Source of the DNA: Aculops lycopersici
Taxonomy: Eukaryota; Arthropoda; Arachnida; Trombidiformes; Eriophyidae
Length of the DNA stretch: 64,000 nucleotides
Reading direction: 5' to 3'
Assembly: GCA_015350385.1 (NCBI GenBank)
Contig: WNKI01000002.1
Span: 21,312-85,311 of the forward strand
The position numbers and the translations under genes are program-made. Positions 31,501 to 41,624 of the stretch are shown here, piece after piece; within the stretch, counting starts at the first letter, position 1, and each line of letters starts with the position of its first letter. The notes beneath the pieces were generated by a model that was not told the origin of the DNA, did no database searches, and saw nothing but the letters and a program-made list of their open reading frames with translations.

Positions 31501-33964
31501 TTCCGCCCGCACCCCAAGTCGCTAGGCGCTCGCTCAGTTGCTCGCTAGTCTGTCGAGACCGCCACCAGACAAATGGGCCAGCAAATTTGTCTCTCTCTCT
31601 CTCTCACTTTCTTTTCATCTTGTTTTTACCCACCACCACAAAACCAAAGGGAGAATGAGTAGGGGATACTGATGTCTCAAGTTTACTAGGCGACTGACGG
31701 AGTCGCTCGTAACCAACAAACAACCAATTGTTTAGTGCGGTGCGATAAGGTGTAGTGTTCCAACGCATTGCCAACCAAGTGCACCAAATTTAGGCGAGAA
31801 AACCACCTGCTACTCACCTGAACTTGAGGAGGCCATCGCTCCAAACGTCAAGATATTTTCCCTCATCGCTTCCAGTAAATGATGGCGAGCCAAAGAAGGG
31901 GACGGAGTAAGTTAGGAGCCAGCGGTTGGCAAGGCCACAGTCGAAGTAAGGAGAGAACCAGCGGCCGTCGGCAAGCGTTAGCCAGGAGGTTTCTTGTTCC
32001 TGGTTGTCGTCGTCGTCGTCGTCCTCTCGGTTTTTGTTGTCGTTTAGTGGCGACCACGTCGAGTTTCCAGCTCCATAATAATCCTCTACCGCCGTTCCTG
32101 CAGGATCTCCGTCCTGCCCGTCGTACAACTCCTCATCGTCTTCATCGTCGTCATCGTCGTCGTTGTTTCCGGACTCCTGATCCCCACTTCTGGACGAGCC
32201 GCTGTCGCCGCCACCAACTCCAAGCAAACTGCTCAGAAACCCTCCAGAAGACTTGCTACTCTCAACTTTAGCTCTATTCTTGCGCAACAAAATGGACTTG
32301 GCCAATCTTGTGCCGATCGAGCGCAACTCGTCATTAGCGTGCAACCATTTGGCCAAAAAACTGGGTGGCAAATTAGTCATCGTCTGCTCGTGATTGGTTC
32401 CGTTGAATAGTTTAGCCGGCGTCTCTTTGCCACTCTGTTGACGACCGCCGTTAGCGCGGCTACTGCGACCGCCACGATGAAAGTAGTAGCTGGAAGAGTT
32501 TGCAAACTTTGAGCGCCTGGCGGCCAGGTCAACAGTTGTAATGAGTCTAGTGATTGGTTGCTTGCTGCTGCCGCTGCCTTTGGAGGAAGTTTTATGTCTT
32601 GATTCGATCAGCGTGGCGAGCGGCGCAAACATTGAGTTGAAATAAACTCGTGCTCCACCTTCGTCCTGCTTCCTACTTCCACCGAGATCCACTTCCTCTT
32701 CAAACTCGTGGTCCAGAAAGGCTAGCCCCAAGGAGTGCAGGTGCGGCGCTTGGCGCTCGTGGTCCCTCAATCCTTTGGTTAGTAGATACTTGAAGAGTCT
32801 TGGCGACGCCAGTCGTCTAAGTAACTTGTTTGCAGCCGACACCCTCGACCGCCTCGTCGCATTCCGAGTTCCATTACGGCGGTAGGCTGAGGTGGCTACC
32901 TCATCAGCGGTTGCCTCTGCTCCTCTCTCGTCTGTCGACTTGCCTTCTTCAGCTTCCTCGCCACCCGATTCTCCGGCAGTGCCACCATCGCCGCCGCCGC
33001 CAATCAATAAGCGGCTAATTAGATTTGCATTCTCCACGGCCAATTTGGCCAAGTCGGCAAATTCTAGCACCACTCTCGGTTCTTGCTTTCCCTTTACGAG
33101 TCGCCGCTTGCCGCCACTTGAGTCGCGTTTAGATCTGCTGTTTTTATCGGAACCACCATTAAACTTTCCGTTGCTACCACCGCCGCCGCCGCCACCGTGA
33201 TTAAGTTTTTCCATAACTCTATTCCGCCCAGTGGAGGTGTAGCTTGAGGCAGCTTTGGGAGTCGCGACGCCGGCCACCGGCGAGCGCCGCTTGTTTCCAT
33301 TGGCCGTAACCTTAAAGTTCCTCTGTTTGGACGGGAAAATCTTGCCGCTTGAAGGCAACTCGTCTAGCTCAACCAGGTACTTTGCCCTCTCTAATAGCTT
33401 CTCTCCTTGACTAAGAAATGGAGAAGGCAGCCAATCCGATGTAAGCTGAGCCAAGCTAACTCGCTCACAAACAAACTGATCGCTCGTCGAGGTCGACGAG
33501 AGCAAACTTCGCTTCCGGCTTGCGGCCAACAAGTTTAGGTAGAGGAGCGCCGCTCTCCTCTGGTCTGGCCAACGATGCAACTTTTCAGCTAGCCGCTCTA
33601 ATGGCAATCCAATGCCATCACCGTTACCATTGCCAAAAGACTTTTGGTGCTTCTTTCCAGAAGTCACTTGCTCTGAGCCCTCGACTGCCGCATCGCCTTC
33701 CAAGTCGGCCAAAGTTGTCGTCAGTAGCGAGCGCCAGAGGCTTAGTTTGCCATTAATAGCATCGTCGTCCTCGTTGCCGCCGATTCCGGTGTTTCTTATT
33801 TTCATCCGCTTGCCAACGATTGGACGAGCAGCGGTAACAAACTCGGCCGTCGCCGCTAGGCTGCCCCCATTGCCACTGCTACTTAGACTAGACCAAGAGG
33901 CCAATGGGGTTAATGTTAGAGTTAAAGTTGAAACGATTATGAGCAAGAGGCTGGCCAATTTCAT
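17842..33964 (-). CDS. GPR158/GPR179-like class C orphan GPCR (8 coding exons)
   Basis: Eight exons on the minus strand join in phase: 33964-31818, 27431-27311, 22466-21762, 21662-21594, 21501-20799, 20250-20003, 19790-19572 and 19293-17842, a total of 5664 bp or 1887 residues. The start Met is followed by a signal peptide (MKLASLLLIIVSTLTLTLT). The ectodomain ends with WFSPYFDCGLANRWLLTYSV, and a Cys-rich segment follows (LLNQC, NTHQC, GAYVCSC), as in the Cache-bearing ectodomain of GPR158. Seven membrane segments lie at about residues 965-1328. EFQTRKAHRVCLRDKD follows TM3, and WDYVTESSELALLLFG leads into TM5. After TM7, ADMDPDEIQAEFKRVYTQLE and RRDNPHISKRRGGRKTG match the family's juxtamembrane coiled segment. 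The tail of about 480 residues is extremely His-rich. Odd: extracellular loop 2 is about 150 residues, against about 35 in vertebrates. Vertebrate members scaffold RGS7-Gbeta5, and GPR158 responds to glycine; ligand and role here are inference. Confidence 0.88.
18553..18597 (+). repeat. (GGTGAT)n microsatellite coding poly-His on the minus strand
   Basis: Hexamer tandem array within the receptor tail exon; ATC/ACC triplets on the minus strand give alternating CAT/CAC codons, a pure His run. Confidence 0.85.
19572..19790 (-). CDS. GPR158-like exon 7 (juxtamembrane)
   Basis: 73 codons, phase 0. LWTIGKSKQSFLFGG follows TM7, and the exon ends LADMDPDEIQ, the family's conserved stretch before the coiled segment. 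Acceptor AAAAG at 19791, donor GTAAGT at 19571. Confidence 0.85.
20003..20250 (-). CDS. GPR158-like exon 6 (TM5 to TM7)
   Basis: 248 bp. GC completes the Ser codon, then ELALLLFGLYLVYKLRN (TM5), ELCISIITYCIRHAL (TM6) and QLTVTLTLAMVLGPK (TM7). The donor is GTAAGT at 20002. Confidence 0.9.
20251..20798 (-). other. Intron 5 of the GPR158-like gene
   Basis: 548 bp between TM4/loop 2 and TM5 exons. Nothing else recognised. Confidence 0.8.
20799..21501 (-). CDS. GPR158-like exon 5 (TM3, TM4, long loop 2)
   Basis: 703 bp. It encodes TM3 (LCELGFSIFYGSVLIKLYKI), the intracellular FQTRKAHRVCLRDKD motif, TM4 (YLSAIVLIVIGYMSAWTALT) and an unusually long second extracellular loop up to WDYVTES. The donor A|GTAAGT splits a Ser codon. 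Confidence 0.9.
21594..21662 (-). CDS. GPR158-like exon 4 (TM2)
   Basis: A 69-bp exon, phase 0 at both ends, encoding IIHASGWLMLETMLIGAFLL and the end of TM2. Acceptor ATACAG, donor GTGAGT. Confidence 0.87.
21762..22466 (-). CDS. GPR158-like exon 3 (end of ectodomain, TM1)
   Basis: 235 codons, phase 0 at both ends. It begins CVNLDDYGEVHSGAYVCSC and ends in TM1 (IICILLCLILMCIII) followed by RVRKSK. Acceptor ATACAG and donor GTAAGT. Confidence 0.88.
22657..22663 (+). promoter_or_regulatory. TATA box of the nested secreted-protein gene
   Basis: TATAAAA with a TTCAATT initiator-like sequence centred at 22685, about 28 bp downstream, a standard spacing. The resulting 5' UTR would be about 170 nt before the ATG at 22855. 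Confidence 0.65.
22855..23589 (+). CDS. Unrecognised secreted protein with an internal duplication
   Basis: 244 residues from ATG 22855 to TAG 23589. Residues 1-23 form a signal peptide (KATVFLLVVVAIHSILA), so the mature protein starts near DEHVIQ. It has no cysteine and no membrane segment. Two related segments are visible: residues 58-89 (VGSNSLGNARRLVSRLNQLV) and 159-191 (LNDSYLRNIRRVIERVNKIV), each ending with P-S-G. Both look amphipathic and helical, and a weaker third copy may lie near the C-terminus (VDRVQKSFAHFVRSSTRLV). Gln-rich linkers separate them. I do not recognise the family. The gene is nested antisense in a receptor intron and has its own TATA box, as expected of a strongly or tissue-specifically expressed secreted product. 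Confidence 0.8.
   Translation: MLPASRKATVFLLVVVAIHSILADEHVIQSAPAEAAQAPAASDQQQQEESYQRVYEAFTKLLANVGSNSLGNARRLVSRLNQLVGTPSGLTTQTPQASVEKVASVQGAQVVGAAQQQQQTSTSAKEQSIDEKTEQILTRLDGVNKETDQNTLNQLNNDVSRLISTLNDSYLRNIRRVIERVNKIVGSAPSGPANALHQSGDRFDDPNVKQPGFPGFDEIIMAVDRVQKSFAHFVRSSTRLVTSG
23897..23902 (+). terminator. Candidate poly(A) signal of the nested gene
   Basis: AATAAA about 310 bp after the stop codon, the first canonical hexamer I saw on this strand. Confidence 0.4.
26071..26220 (+). repeat. (TTTGTG)25 minisatellite-like hexamer array
   Basis: Exactly 150 bp of perfect TTTGTG repeats with no interruption. It lacks stop codons in several frames and so creates long artificial reading frames on both strands (FVFV, LCLC and HKHK repeats). 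It lies in an intron. Confidence 0.97.
27311..27431 (-). CDS. GPR158-like exon 2 (Cys-rich ectodomain)
   Basis: A 121-bp exon that I found by seeking the missing homology. One base completes the split Arg codon, then 40 codons include SLDLGKSGLLNQCAGD and ANTHQCARIRGSQ, paralleling the DINLQKVDIDQC and GTHKC segments of vertebrate GPR158. The acceptor is TAG at 27432-27434 and the donor is GTAAGT at 27310. Both phases fit the neighbours. Confidence 0.85.
28243..28262. other. Assembly gap (20 N) with scattered N before it
   Basis: Single N bases at 28221, 28230, 28237-28238 and 28240 lie in a CT run and lead into the gap. Sequence quality here is low. Confidence 0.95.
28263..28441. repeat. 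Self-complementary (GTAC)n array
   Basis: About 180 bp of GTAC/ACGT units with occasional one-base slips (GTACG, GACGTAC). Each unit is its own reverse complement, so the tract can extrude as a long cruciform. It directly abuts an assembly gap and a CT array. Confidence 0.93.
28448..28500 (+). repeat. (CT)n microsatellite
   Basis: About 26 CT units immediately after the GTAC array. Confidence 0.95.
31818..33964 (-). CDS. GPR158-like exon 1 (signal peptide and ectodomain)
   Basis: 715 codons plus two bases. The start is ATG 33964-33962, chosen because a hydrophobic signal peptide follows at once. The donor is AG|GTGAGT at 31817 (phase 2). The ectodomain has Ser/Gly/Lys-rich loops, a Gly run and an acidic Asp run before the conserved ectodomain end. 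An earlier in-frame ATG at 33988 is an alternative start. Confidence 0.82.
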
Positions 33965-36900
33965 TTTATCCCTAACTTCTGGTATCATCACTGAATCAGT
34001 CGCGTGAAATCCCATCGTTTGCCGCATACCGCTGGTCCATTTGGCAAGACTCTGGCAAGCTAGCAAGTTGCTCTTGCTGTTGTCTATTTGCCGTGAGTTC
34101 TCTCGTTTGCTCCTCATCTCATTCTCGCGGAGACTAATTACACCGCCCATCGTAACACAGGGCCCCCTATCTTGCCGCCGAAGCAACCCCAAACACGACG
34201 ACGACGACCACTTGTCGCTAGGTACCGCGGGCAAGTTGACTGTCGCGACCATAGGTACAGTTGCCGGCGCCATAGCAGCAGCTTGCTTGGTATCACATTG
34301 ATTGTCACTGAGGTCACTTTTCGTTTCCGCTTGTTGGTGGTGGATTGTAATTTGGTGCTCGGAGCGGCAATTTGCGCTATCAATCATCTCGGTGGCGGCT
34401 GCAGTCGAGTCTCTGTGGCTCTCGAGTTTTAGACTTACATTGCAATCTCGTTGAGATTTTGCCTGCACTTTTCCGCCGCAATCCTGCAGGAATTTATCCG
34501 ATTTCAAAGTCTGCAGTTCAATCGGAGGAGCCTCGCTCACAGTAAAAGGAAGCGTGAAATCCGAAGTCTCATCAAGTTTTATCGTTGCGGCGGCTACTTT
34601 ACGCTGCAATGGGAGGTTCTCTTTGGTTTGTTGTAGGCAGGGGTTTCGGTGGGGAATCAGTCTAATGTTTACTCTATTTGTAAAGCACCGCATCGACAAC
34701 AGCAACGGCAACGGCAACCACAACCACAACCACCGCGACCACGACCCACGAATCTCATCACCATTATCTCTCGCCGTTGGAGTTGTATCTCCATTATGAT
34801 TCACATTCACATGGCTCTCATTCGTATTCACGGCACATTTAGTTGCCAAAAGTTGCACCCGACTCTCCTTGTCCACGTGAAGAAGATTCCCATAATCTAG
34901 ATTGCAACGACAATTGGAATTCGCCACTCTCATTATGGTCGCCGCCGTTTGGGTTGGTTGAAATTTGAGCCGCTCCATGGGATTCATCTCAATTTGGTTT
35001 GCAACAAATTGAACTGATTCCTCGAATCCCAATCCACCACCAACAACGCCGCCGCTGATAACTATCTGGGCGGATCGTTTTAGACTTGCCTCTTTAGAAT
35101 TTTTAGTTGAATTTCCGACTGAAGGTCGTGACCTTGAGTTTTTGTTGGCCAACGGATTTTTGTTGGGTGAAGATAGAGAAGGAGGAAGAAATGGGTTGGC
35201 TTGAGAGCTCCTCTGACGTGCAACTAATCGATTGTCTTCTAACTGGCGATTGGCGGTGCAGTTGTTTTTGTTGCCCTTGTTCTTGTTGTTCCTAAACGAC
35301 AACGACGAGCAGCCAATGCCTCCAGATTGGACGTCACCTGAAATGGGAAGTGACAGGTAAGCTTCTCTATTCTTTAGTGGTTGTGTGCTTTGCTTTCCCA
35401 GATGCAAGCGCCCCAAACTCGCCTCGCTAAAACCGAGGCGCCGACACCAACGACAAGAGCAACCTGCACGATGCAGGCATTCGAGGAACCCGCCAAGTGT
35501 CTCTCTCCCTTGCGTTCGCAGTCGTTTTCTGTGCCAAAAAGAGCAAGGGCACTGGTGGTGCTGGTTGTGGCCGTGGTTGCGATGGCGATGGTAAACATAG
35601 AGGTGGTGGTAGTGGTAGAAGTGGAGGCGTTGCTTGCGGATGTTGCGATACACCAATTGGACGGAACCATCTTGTTGCTGCTGTCTCTGGTACCCTAGTC
35701 GCGGCCGCGAGCTTGTTGTTGCCATTGTGGTGGTATTGGCAAGCTCATTGCTGCAAGCTCTACTTTTCTCGCAGTCGGTGCGAGAAAAGTAGTGCCCCAA
35801 TCCACGACGAGTGGAGAAGATTAATCGTGACCATTGATCGGCTTCTTTGTGCCGATGGAAGCGCCGTTGCTCGTTATGGTGAGGCCGCCATTGCTCTTTT
35901 TGCACATGTAGCGGTGGCGCTACTGATAGCGCCTCTCTAGTGGCAGTGGCGTCAATATCGCCACTTATTGTGCAACTTGCAATTCCAAATTGAATTGAAT
36001 CCTCGACTGGCAAATCCAGGGAATCAGTAGACAATCGACTTTGCGCTGAGGGCGGCAAGTGATGCTTAAATTTTGCACAGGCACAAGTCGCTAGGCGTCT
36101 CGGCGTTAATACTATTGCCTCGTTGTCGCTCCCCCTTTCACCCGAGCATTTGCCTCCTCTCTCACCAGAGAGGCTGGCAAGAGTCGAGTTTCTTGTTCTC
36201 GTTCTCGATGTTGATGTTGTCGCTACTGCTGCTACCTTTGTTGCTGTAGGCAACATTTCTCTCGACGCCACCTGTACCTGCCGATCCTCCGGCGAGTAAA
36301 GAGAATTTCGAATGCATGCGAAACAGGAGGTTGTGTCGGAAGCGGACGCGCTACTGCCGCCACTTTTGCCTTTAAAATTGTTATTATTCCTAGTGGATGA
36401 TCCAAAGGCGGTAAATGTTGCTTCAGTTTGCGCCCTACGTAATCTAGAACAACAACCACCAACGCCACTTGTCGAGTCTTGCTCAAACTTCCGCTGGTTC
36501 TTGACGGCTTTTGGTGGTTGGTTATGGAAGACGCAGCTACTATGCGTTTGTCGAAAATTATTTGCATATTTCTCTGGCTCTGCATCGACAATTTTGGCTA
36601 CGGCACCATCGGCAACCTGCTCGAGGACACCATTGCTCCAACACGACGTGTGGCTATTCAATCTCAAGTTTGCACTTACAACCATGAAACCAGCAAACTC
36701 GAATTTCTTACCCCATTGGCCTCGCTTGTGCTTGATGCTCGTTAATGGTTGCGCTTTCCTGCCTTTTCTGAGTCCACGCTTAGCAATCGCCAAGTGGAAG
36801 TTGCTCGGGCTCCATAACTTTTGCCAAGATGATGGAGCTAATGCTCTCGCTTCAGAATCCCCGCTGTTTTTAAAAGGCTCCGGTGGGTTCATCTTTTCTC

Positions 36901-37320
36901 TCTTTTTTGTTCGAGGCGTTTTCCCTTCTTTGTTGGAATTTATCAAAAAAAAGTTTTATGGTGACGCAATTTCTCTTCCTTACCTGAGTGAGAGACAGAG
37001 GTCGTTGGGTTTGCGATTGAGTGTAAAGTTAGACGGCACATCTAACAGGTTGCTCCGGGGATTGGCTTGAATGTAAAGGAGGAAGTGCCGCGCATGGAGC
37101 ACCCAGCTTAAAAGGGTTAACCTTGGCGCTCACCTGCGCGCTGGCCAGCCACGCAACTCCGTCAGTCCGTCTGTCGATCTCGATGGTTGGTGGCAACCAA
37201 GCCGGTACGTGGCTGTCGCTGGAGCGCACCAGTCTCTTGGATTGGCTCAACTATCGCTCCTTCTGTCGGCGCACTATGCACGATAGTGTCGGCGCGAATT
37301 GGGATGAGACGGATGGTTAG
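33965..37320 (-). other. 5' region of the GPR158-like gene (long open frame, probably untranslated)
   Basis: The exon 1 frame stays open upstream of the signal peptide to about 36946, nearly 1000 codons. Its translation resembles no protein and looks like a shadow of repeats (Tyr/His-, Arg- and Cys-rich). The signal peptide would be internal if translation began upstream. A good acceptor (TTCCCATTTCAG, ending at 35338 on the minus strand) suggests part of it is intronic. I therefore treat it as 5' UTR/promoter DNA. Confidence 0.5.
35760..35792. repeat. Perfect inverted repeat, 14-bp arms, 5-nt loop
   Basis: Arms 35760-35773 (CTACTTTTCTCGCA) and 35779-35792 are exact reverse complements around GTCGG. 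It lies upstream of the GPR158-like start codon. Confidence 0.85.
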
Positions 37321-38482
37321 TGTCGCGCTCTTTGAGTTGCTTTAATCTCGCGTTGCATTTCAAGTGAAAGTTCAAAAAATTCAAGTTTCTCCGTAGACAT
37401 TCGCAACTCTAGGAGCAATTTTCGTGTTTTCTCCTCGATCTGCTGCAACTAGTCGTGTTTTTGCATTGACCTTGGTACTAAATCACGGGTCTAGTCTAGC
37501 TATCGCATAGAAATTCAAGAAATAAAAGCGGAATTCTAGATCGAACAAAACAAGATCGAGTTGGCACGCGACTCCCACGCGCGTCAACTCGATCCTCACT
37601 CCAACATATGTGTTCCATCTAAACCTTTAGCCTGCTGCTTCATTGATCTAGTGAATCGATCTTGCTACCGAAAGTGCAACTCTAGCGACTAGCCAAGATG
37701 CAATCAGATTGGTTCAAATTTAATTGACTCGCTAACGAATGGATGGTTTCATTGAAATGAGCAACTCCATTTAACATGCTCTTTTGTTGTTGTCGCAGCT
37801 TTCATCAAATGCCGGGTCCGGCTTACGGTGACCTGAGAAGGTAATCAAACTAATTATATATTATAATATATATGCTGTATTGGCTTGTGTGTACACCAGC
37901 CAACACAGCGGGTGGGATCTATTTTAGCTATCTAATTTGCCCTTCACTCATTCATAGCGCCCGACTGCTTAACCCGACACGCCCCTTTCCCTTGACTTCG
38001 GCGGGACCAACACCGAACTGCAGATGGTACATTAACATTTCAATGGTTATTCCCCGAGGAGGATGAAAGAAGCAAATCTCTGTGTAGGGTAAGCAAGCAA
38101 GTGAGTGAAAAGTAGGGGGAAAAATAAATATGCTAGTAGTGGTGGTGGTGGTGGCAAAAGTCGCTAGGCAACGAGTCGTATGCGCATAGTGGCCAACTGG
38201 GCTCCTAGCGATTTGCTTCAGTTGGCAGAGGAGACGACAACAATGAACATGGCACACTAGCAACCACCAGCCAATCGCCTGAACACTTGTTGGCTCGTGA
38301 TGATAGTATTCGCGGCCGTTGTTGGTGGCGTCAATGCGACGAGCAATCCATTGACTGGCTAGCTAGCTAACTCTAGTGGAGATGCAGATGATTATGATTC
38401 GATTATGGTTATTGTCGCCTTTTGTGCAGGCATGTATCTCGGCTCTCCCTTGTCATCGTCTCTCTCTCTCTCTCTCTCTCTC

Positions 38483-38542
38483 NNNNNNNNNNNNNNNNNN
38501 NNNNNNNNNNNNNNNNNNNNNNNNNNNNNNNNNNNNNNNNNN
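38483..38542. other. Assembly gap (60 N)
   Basis: Sixty undetermined bases directly after a CT run that starts at about 38460. Confidence 0.95.
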
Positions 38543-39884
38543 TCTTCCCTCCAACTCTGCCTTTTCTGGCCACTTTTTTGTCGTCGCCTTTGTCATCATT
38601 TAGCGCTCGCTTCCGCTGAATGAATTATTCTAATGAGCGAGCAAGCTGAAATAAGTTTTATTGACTCAAAGGGAGCGGGCGCAACGAAAAGGGATAGCAG
38701 AGCAGCCAAGTGGTTAGTTGCGAATCGGTGAAAAAACTCGCCACTTGCTGCTATTGCTGCTCCCCTTTGCCTCCTTCGACATTCGCCTTCGATTTAATGA
38801 ACTTGTTATCTGAGGCACACCAAGTGTCCTTTTCTCACCATCAACTTCAACTGTTTCCCCTCCTTCCTCTTGCCTGAGATTCTAACATTGTCTTAGCTTG
38901 CAGTGTTGTATCGTGCAAGCAGTGTCAGCCGCCAACTTGTGCGACTGGCTAACTTGACGGACTCACAAAATTCAATATCAATCCTTGGAGACACACATAC
39001 ACAAACTGCTCGCCTCAAGTCAGCTATTCCAAGTCTCGCTCTTGTTGCTGCTTGCAAGTCAACGTGGTCATGTATCACCGACGACTCGAGCTTCCACTCA
39101 ACTTCCGGCAGGCAACCAAAGCGCTGACAAGAGATGAGCCGAGAGGAAGGAGCGCGGTGGTTGGAGCTGTCGCTGTTGTCGTTGCAGTTTAGTCCAGTCT
39201 CTAGATTAGAGTTGGTTAAACTCAGCGCCTAGCGGCAACTCTAGCGAAAAAACTCGCTTGCCAGAAAAGCTAGCCAACTGCCAAGAAGGCGAAGAACAAT
39301 GAGGAGGCACAATGAGATTTGGGCAGAATTGTCGCTGGTGTCGTTTCACTGGAAGTTGAATTACCATGTAGTTTTGTCGCGGCCGAAAATAATAAATTGA
39401 TCCGGCGGGCGAAGTGCTCGTTGCGCCTGGAGCTCGAGACTCTCTTTAGTTGAGCCTCGAAAGACACTGAAGAGTTATAATGACGCCGGCGACATTGAGA
39501 ATTTCGGCCAGCAATGAAGAAGAGGAACACTACATTTGCCGCGAGGCGAGTCTTTGTTTTGTTGTCCTTCCTTTGCTCTGTTGCTGGTAAAGTTTCTCGC
39601 TAACTGGAATCATGTACGAAATCATAACACAAATACAAGCAACTACTACACGACGGTACTACAACTACAATCGAGTGTAAAGGTCGACACTTTCGTTAAA
39701 CTGCTGGCAGTTCAAGTCTCGCCGTCGTCGTTTCCCTTGTTGGTTGGTTTGTGTTCAAGTCCAAAGCTTTAGTCTCAGTCTCTCCCCACTTCAGTTTATC
39801 CAGGAACTTAAAGCCGACGCCATTGACTCGAGGGAATGACAATAAATAAACACAGAAGTCGGCTGGCCAGAAATTGTCTTCGCA

Positions 39885-39960
39885 GTCGTCGTCGTCGTCG
39901 TCGTTGTTGTTGTTGTTGCTGCTGCTGCTGCTGCTGCTGTTGCTGCTGTTGCTGCTGTTG
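39885..39960 (+). repeat. Compound trinucleotide array (GTC)n(GTT)n(GCT)n
   Basis: GTC units change to GTT and then to GCT, with a few TGT interruptions. There is no surrounding coding sequence. Confidence 0.9.
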
Positions 39961-41487
39961 TCCTTCCTCCCTACAAACTAAATTGTAGACTCGAAGAAGA
40001 AGAAGAGGCTCGATTTTCGATAATCTCGATGAGCCGGAAGTTGAAAGCGAGCAGCAAAGTTGGCAGGCTTGTGGATGTCATGCGGTTGTCGTTTGGTGAG
40101 AAGCGAAGAATGATTGTTGGCGAGACCATGGCGCAGGGAGAAGCGAGGAAATCAGAGCCACAACTTCACGGCCGCAAGACCAAACGACGACAACGACGAG
40201 ACTAAAACCAAACCAAACTAGTCAACAACGTCTAAGATGAATTTAGCCGAGGACTTTGAAGAGTTTAAGCAGTTGAATACGAGAGGAGAGGACGCTCTTG
40301 TATGACAAACAGAGGGTCGATTTGCAGTTAGTTGCTGCAACTAACAACTAGCAACTCGCCGTTAGCCTATTTGCTTGTCGTTTGTTTAGATCTTTGTTCG
40401 GAATCTTGAAACAAACGTTGTGGTGGAAACAGGAAGTAGTAGTGGGAGTGGGAGTAGCGCTGAGCTGCCGTTGGCTCAATTGGATTGGATTCTCAGCTCG
40501 CCTATCCTCTCTGGCTGATTGCAATGGTAATAGAGGCAGTTGCAGTGGTAGCAGGGGTGTTAGTGGCAACGATGTCACCGCATTATGAAACTCTCGATGT
40601 TTGGAAACTCCGTCCCTCGGGAGAGAGGGGGGATCTTAGCCGGGTGGGCGGGACAAAACCAGCGGCTGCCCCGAGGGAAACTCCGCGGGCTGGCTGGTTG
40701 GACGTAAATCTAAGTTGCGGAAAGCCGATATGCTCCATGGTCTAAGCAATGGACGCGGTCGCGTATTGCAACGACACGTCAAATGAGGTTATCTGCATCA
40801 CTAGTAGTCGTGCATTACCAGCCGACAAGCTAGCTAGCTGGCCACCAACTCTACTAGAGGCGCCTCAAGCCGAGTTGGCAAGCTAGCAAGAGACGCAGCT
40901 TTCCAGATGACTCGCTGGCAGAGCCAACTAAGACCGCAACTCTCCCTCTTCCTTTAGCTTTCACTTGACTAGTAGAACCTCCTCCGCCGCTCGCTGGTAA
41001 GCCACTTACGTCTTGCGCCTACATTAGCATCCGCCCACCGGCCAGCGCGATTTCGCTTCCGTTTTGGCCTCATGCTCCGTGAGGGAGCAGAGTGAAATAT
41101 CGACCGAGGCGCGCGAGAATCTCGGTGCCTCGCTCCAGTGGCGTCAATTTCGTCACACAACCAACGGCTGCATCGGTGGTGCCAGAGTTGCACACCAATG
41201 GAAGCGACCAAACTATCCAACCTACTGGCTCACGAGGACGACGACGATGATGATCATGATGACGACGGTGACGATGGCGACCACCTCCAACACCATGATG
41301 AAATAGACTACAACTACATCGGCTAGAGTGGGAGTTCCACGACTCCCCTAGAGCTTGGCTTTCCACATTTCCAGGAAGCTTAGCGAGCTGCTAGCTCCAG
41401 GACTCCTAGCTAACTGGTCGAGCAGCTAACTGCATTACCAGTGTGGCAAAGTTGAAATACCCGAGCCGCTGCCAGGGGCCGTTGGAT

Positions 41488-41537
41488 CCACTTGCAGGTT
41501 GCCAACTCACTCAGATGAGGTGGCTACCTGCAAGTGG
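41488..41537. ncRNA. Candidate hairpin RNA 1 (21-bp stem, 8-nt loop)
   Basis: The 5' arm CCACTTGCAGGTTGCCA and the 3' arm TGGCTACCTGCAAGTGG pair with one mismatch. After one more mismatch the stem continues three pairs (CTC/GAG), leaving the loop ACTCAGAT. Length and mismatch pattern suit a microRNA precursor or a mirtron-like hairpin, but there is no expression evidence and no known miRNA was recognised. Strand is undetermined. Confidence 0.35.
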
Positions 41538-41552
41538 TCACACCGAGTAAGC

Positions 41553-41624
41553 AGCAACACGAGCACATATCGAGATGAGCTCCGTGCGTTTGGCACGTGC
41601 AGCTCGAGATATGGTCTTGTTGCT
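41553..41624. ncRNA. Candidate hairpin RNA 2 (interrupted stem, 5-nt loop)
   Basis: A longer, weaker hairpin 15 bp after the first. Paired blocks from the base are AGCAACA/TGTTGCT, CATATC/GATATG, GAGCT/AGCTC and CGTGC/GCACG around GTTTG, separated by internal loops. It would be a second member of a cluster if the first is real. Confidence 0.25.

Larger units (their letters stand above)
27432..31817 (-). other. Intron 1 of the GPR158-like gene
   Basis: 4.4 kb between the ectodomain exons. It contains the second N gap, a 180-bp GTAC array and CT repeats (28.2-28.5 kb). No gene could be supported in it. Confidence 0.75.

Noticed and set aside
36312..37070. 252-codon plus-strand frame
   Set aside because: No recognisable domain and an unnatural composition; it lies opposite another unsupported frame in repeat-biased DNA.
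40613..40678. 9-bp inverted repeat TCCCTCGGG/CCGAGGGA
   Set aside because: Short arms with a loop of about 48 nt, within what chance allows in G/C-rich noncoding DNA.
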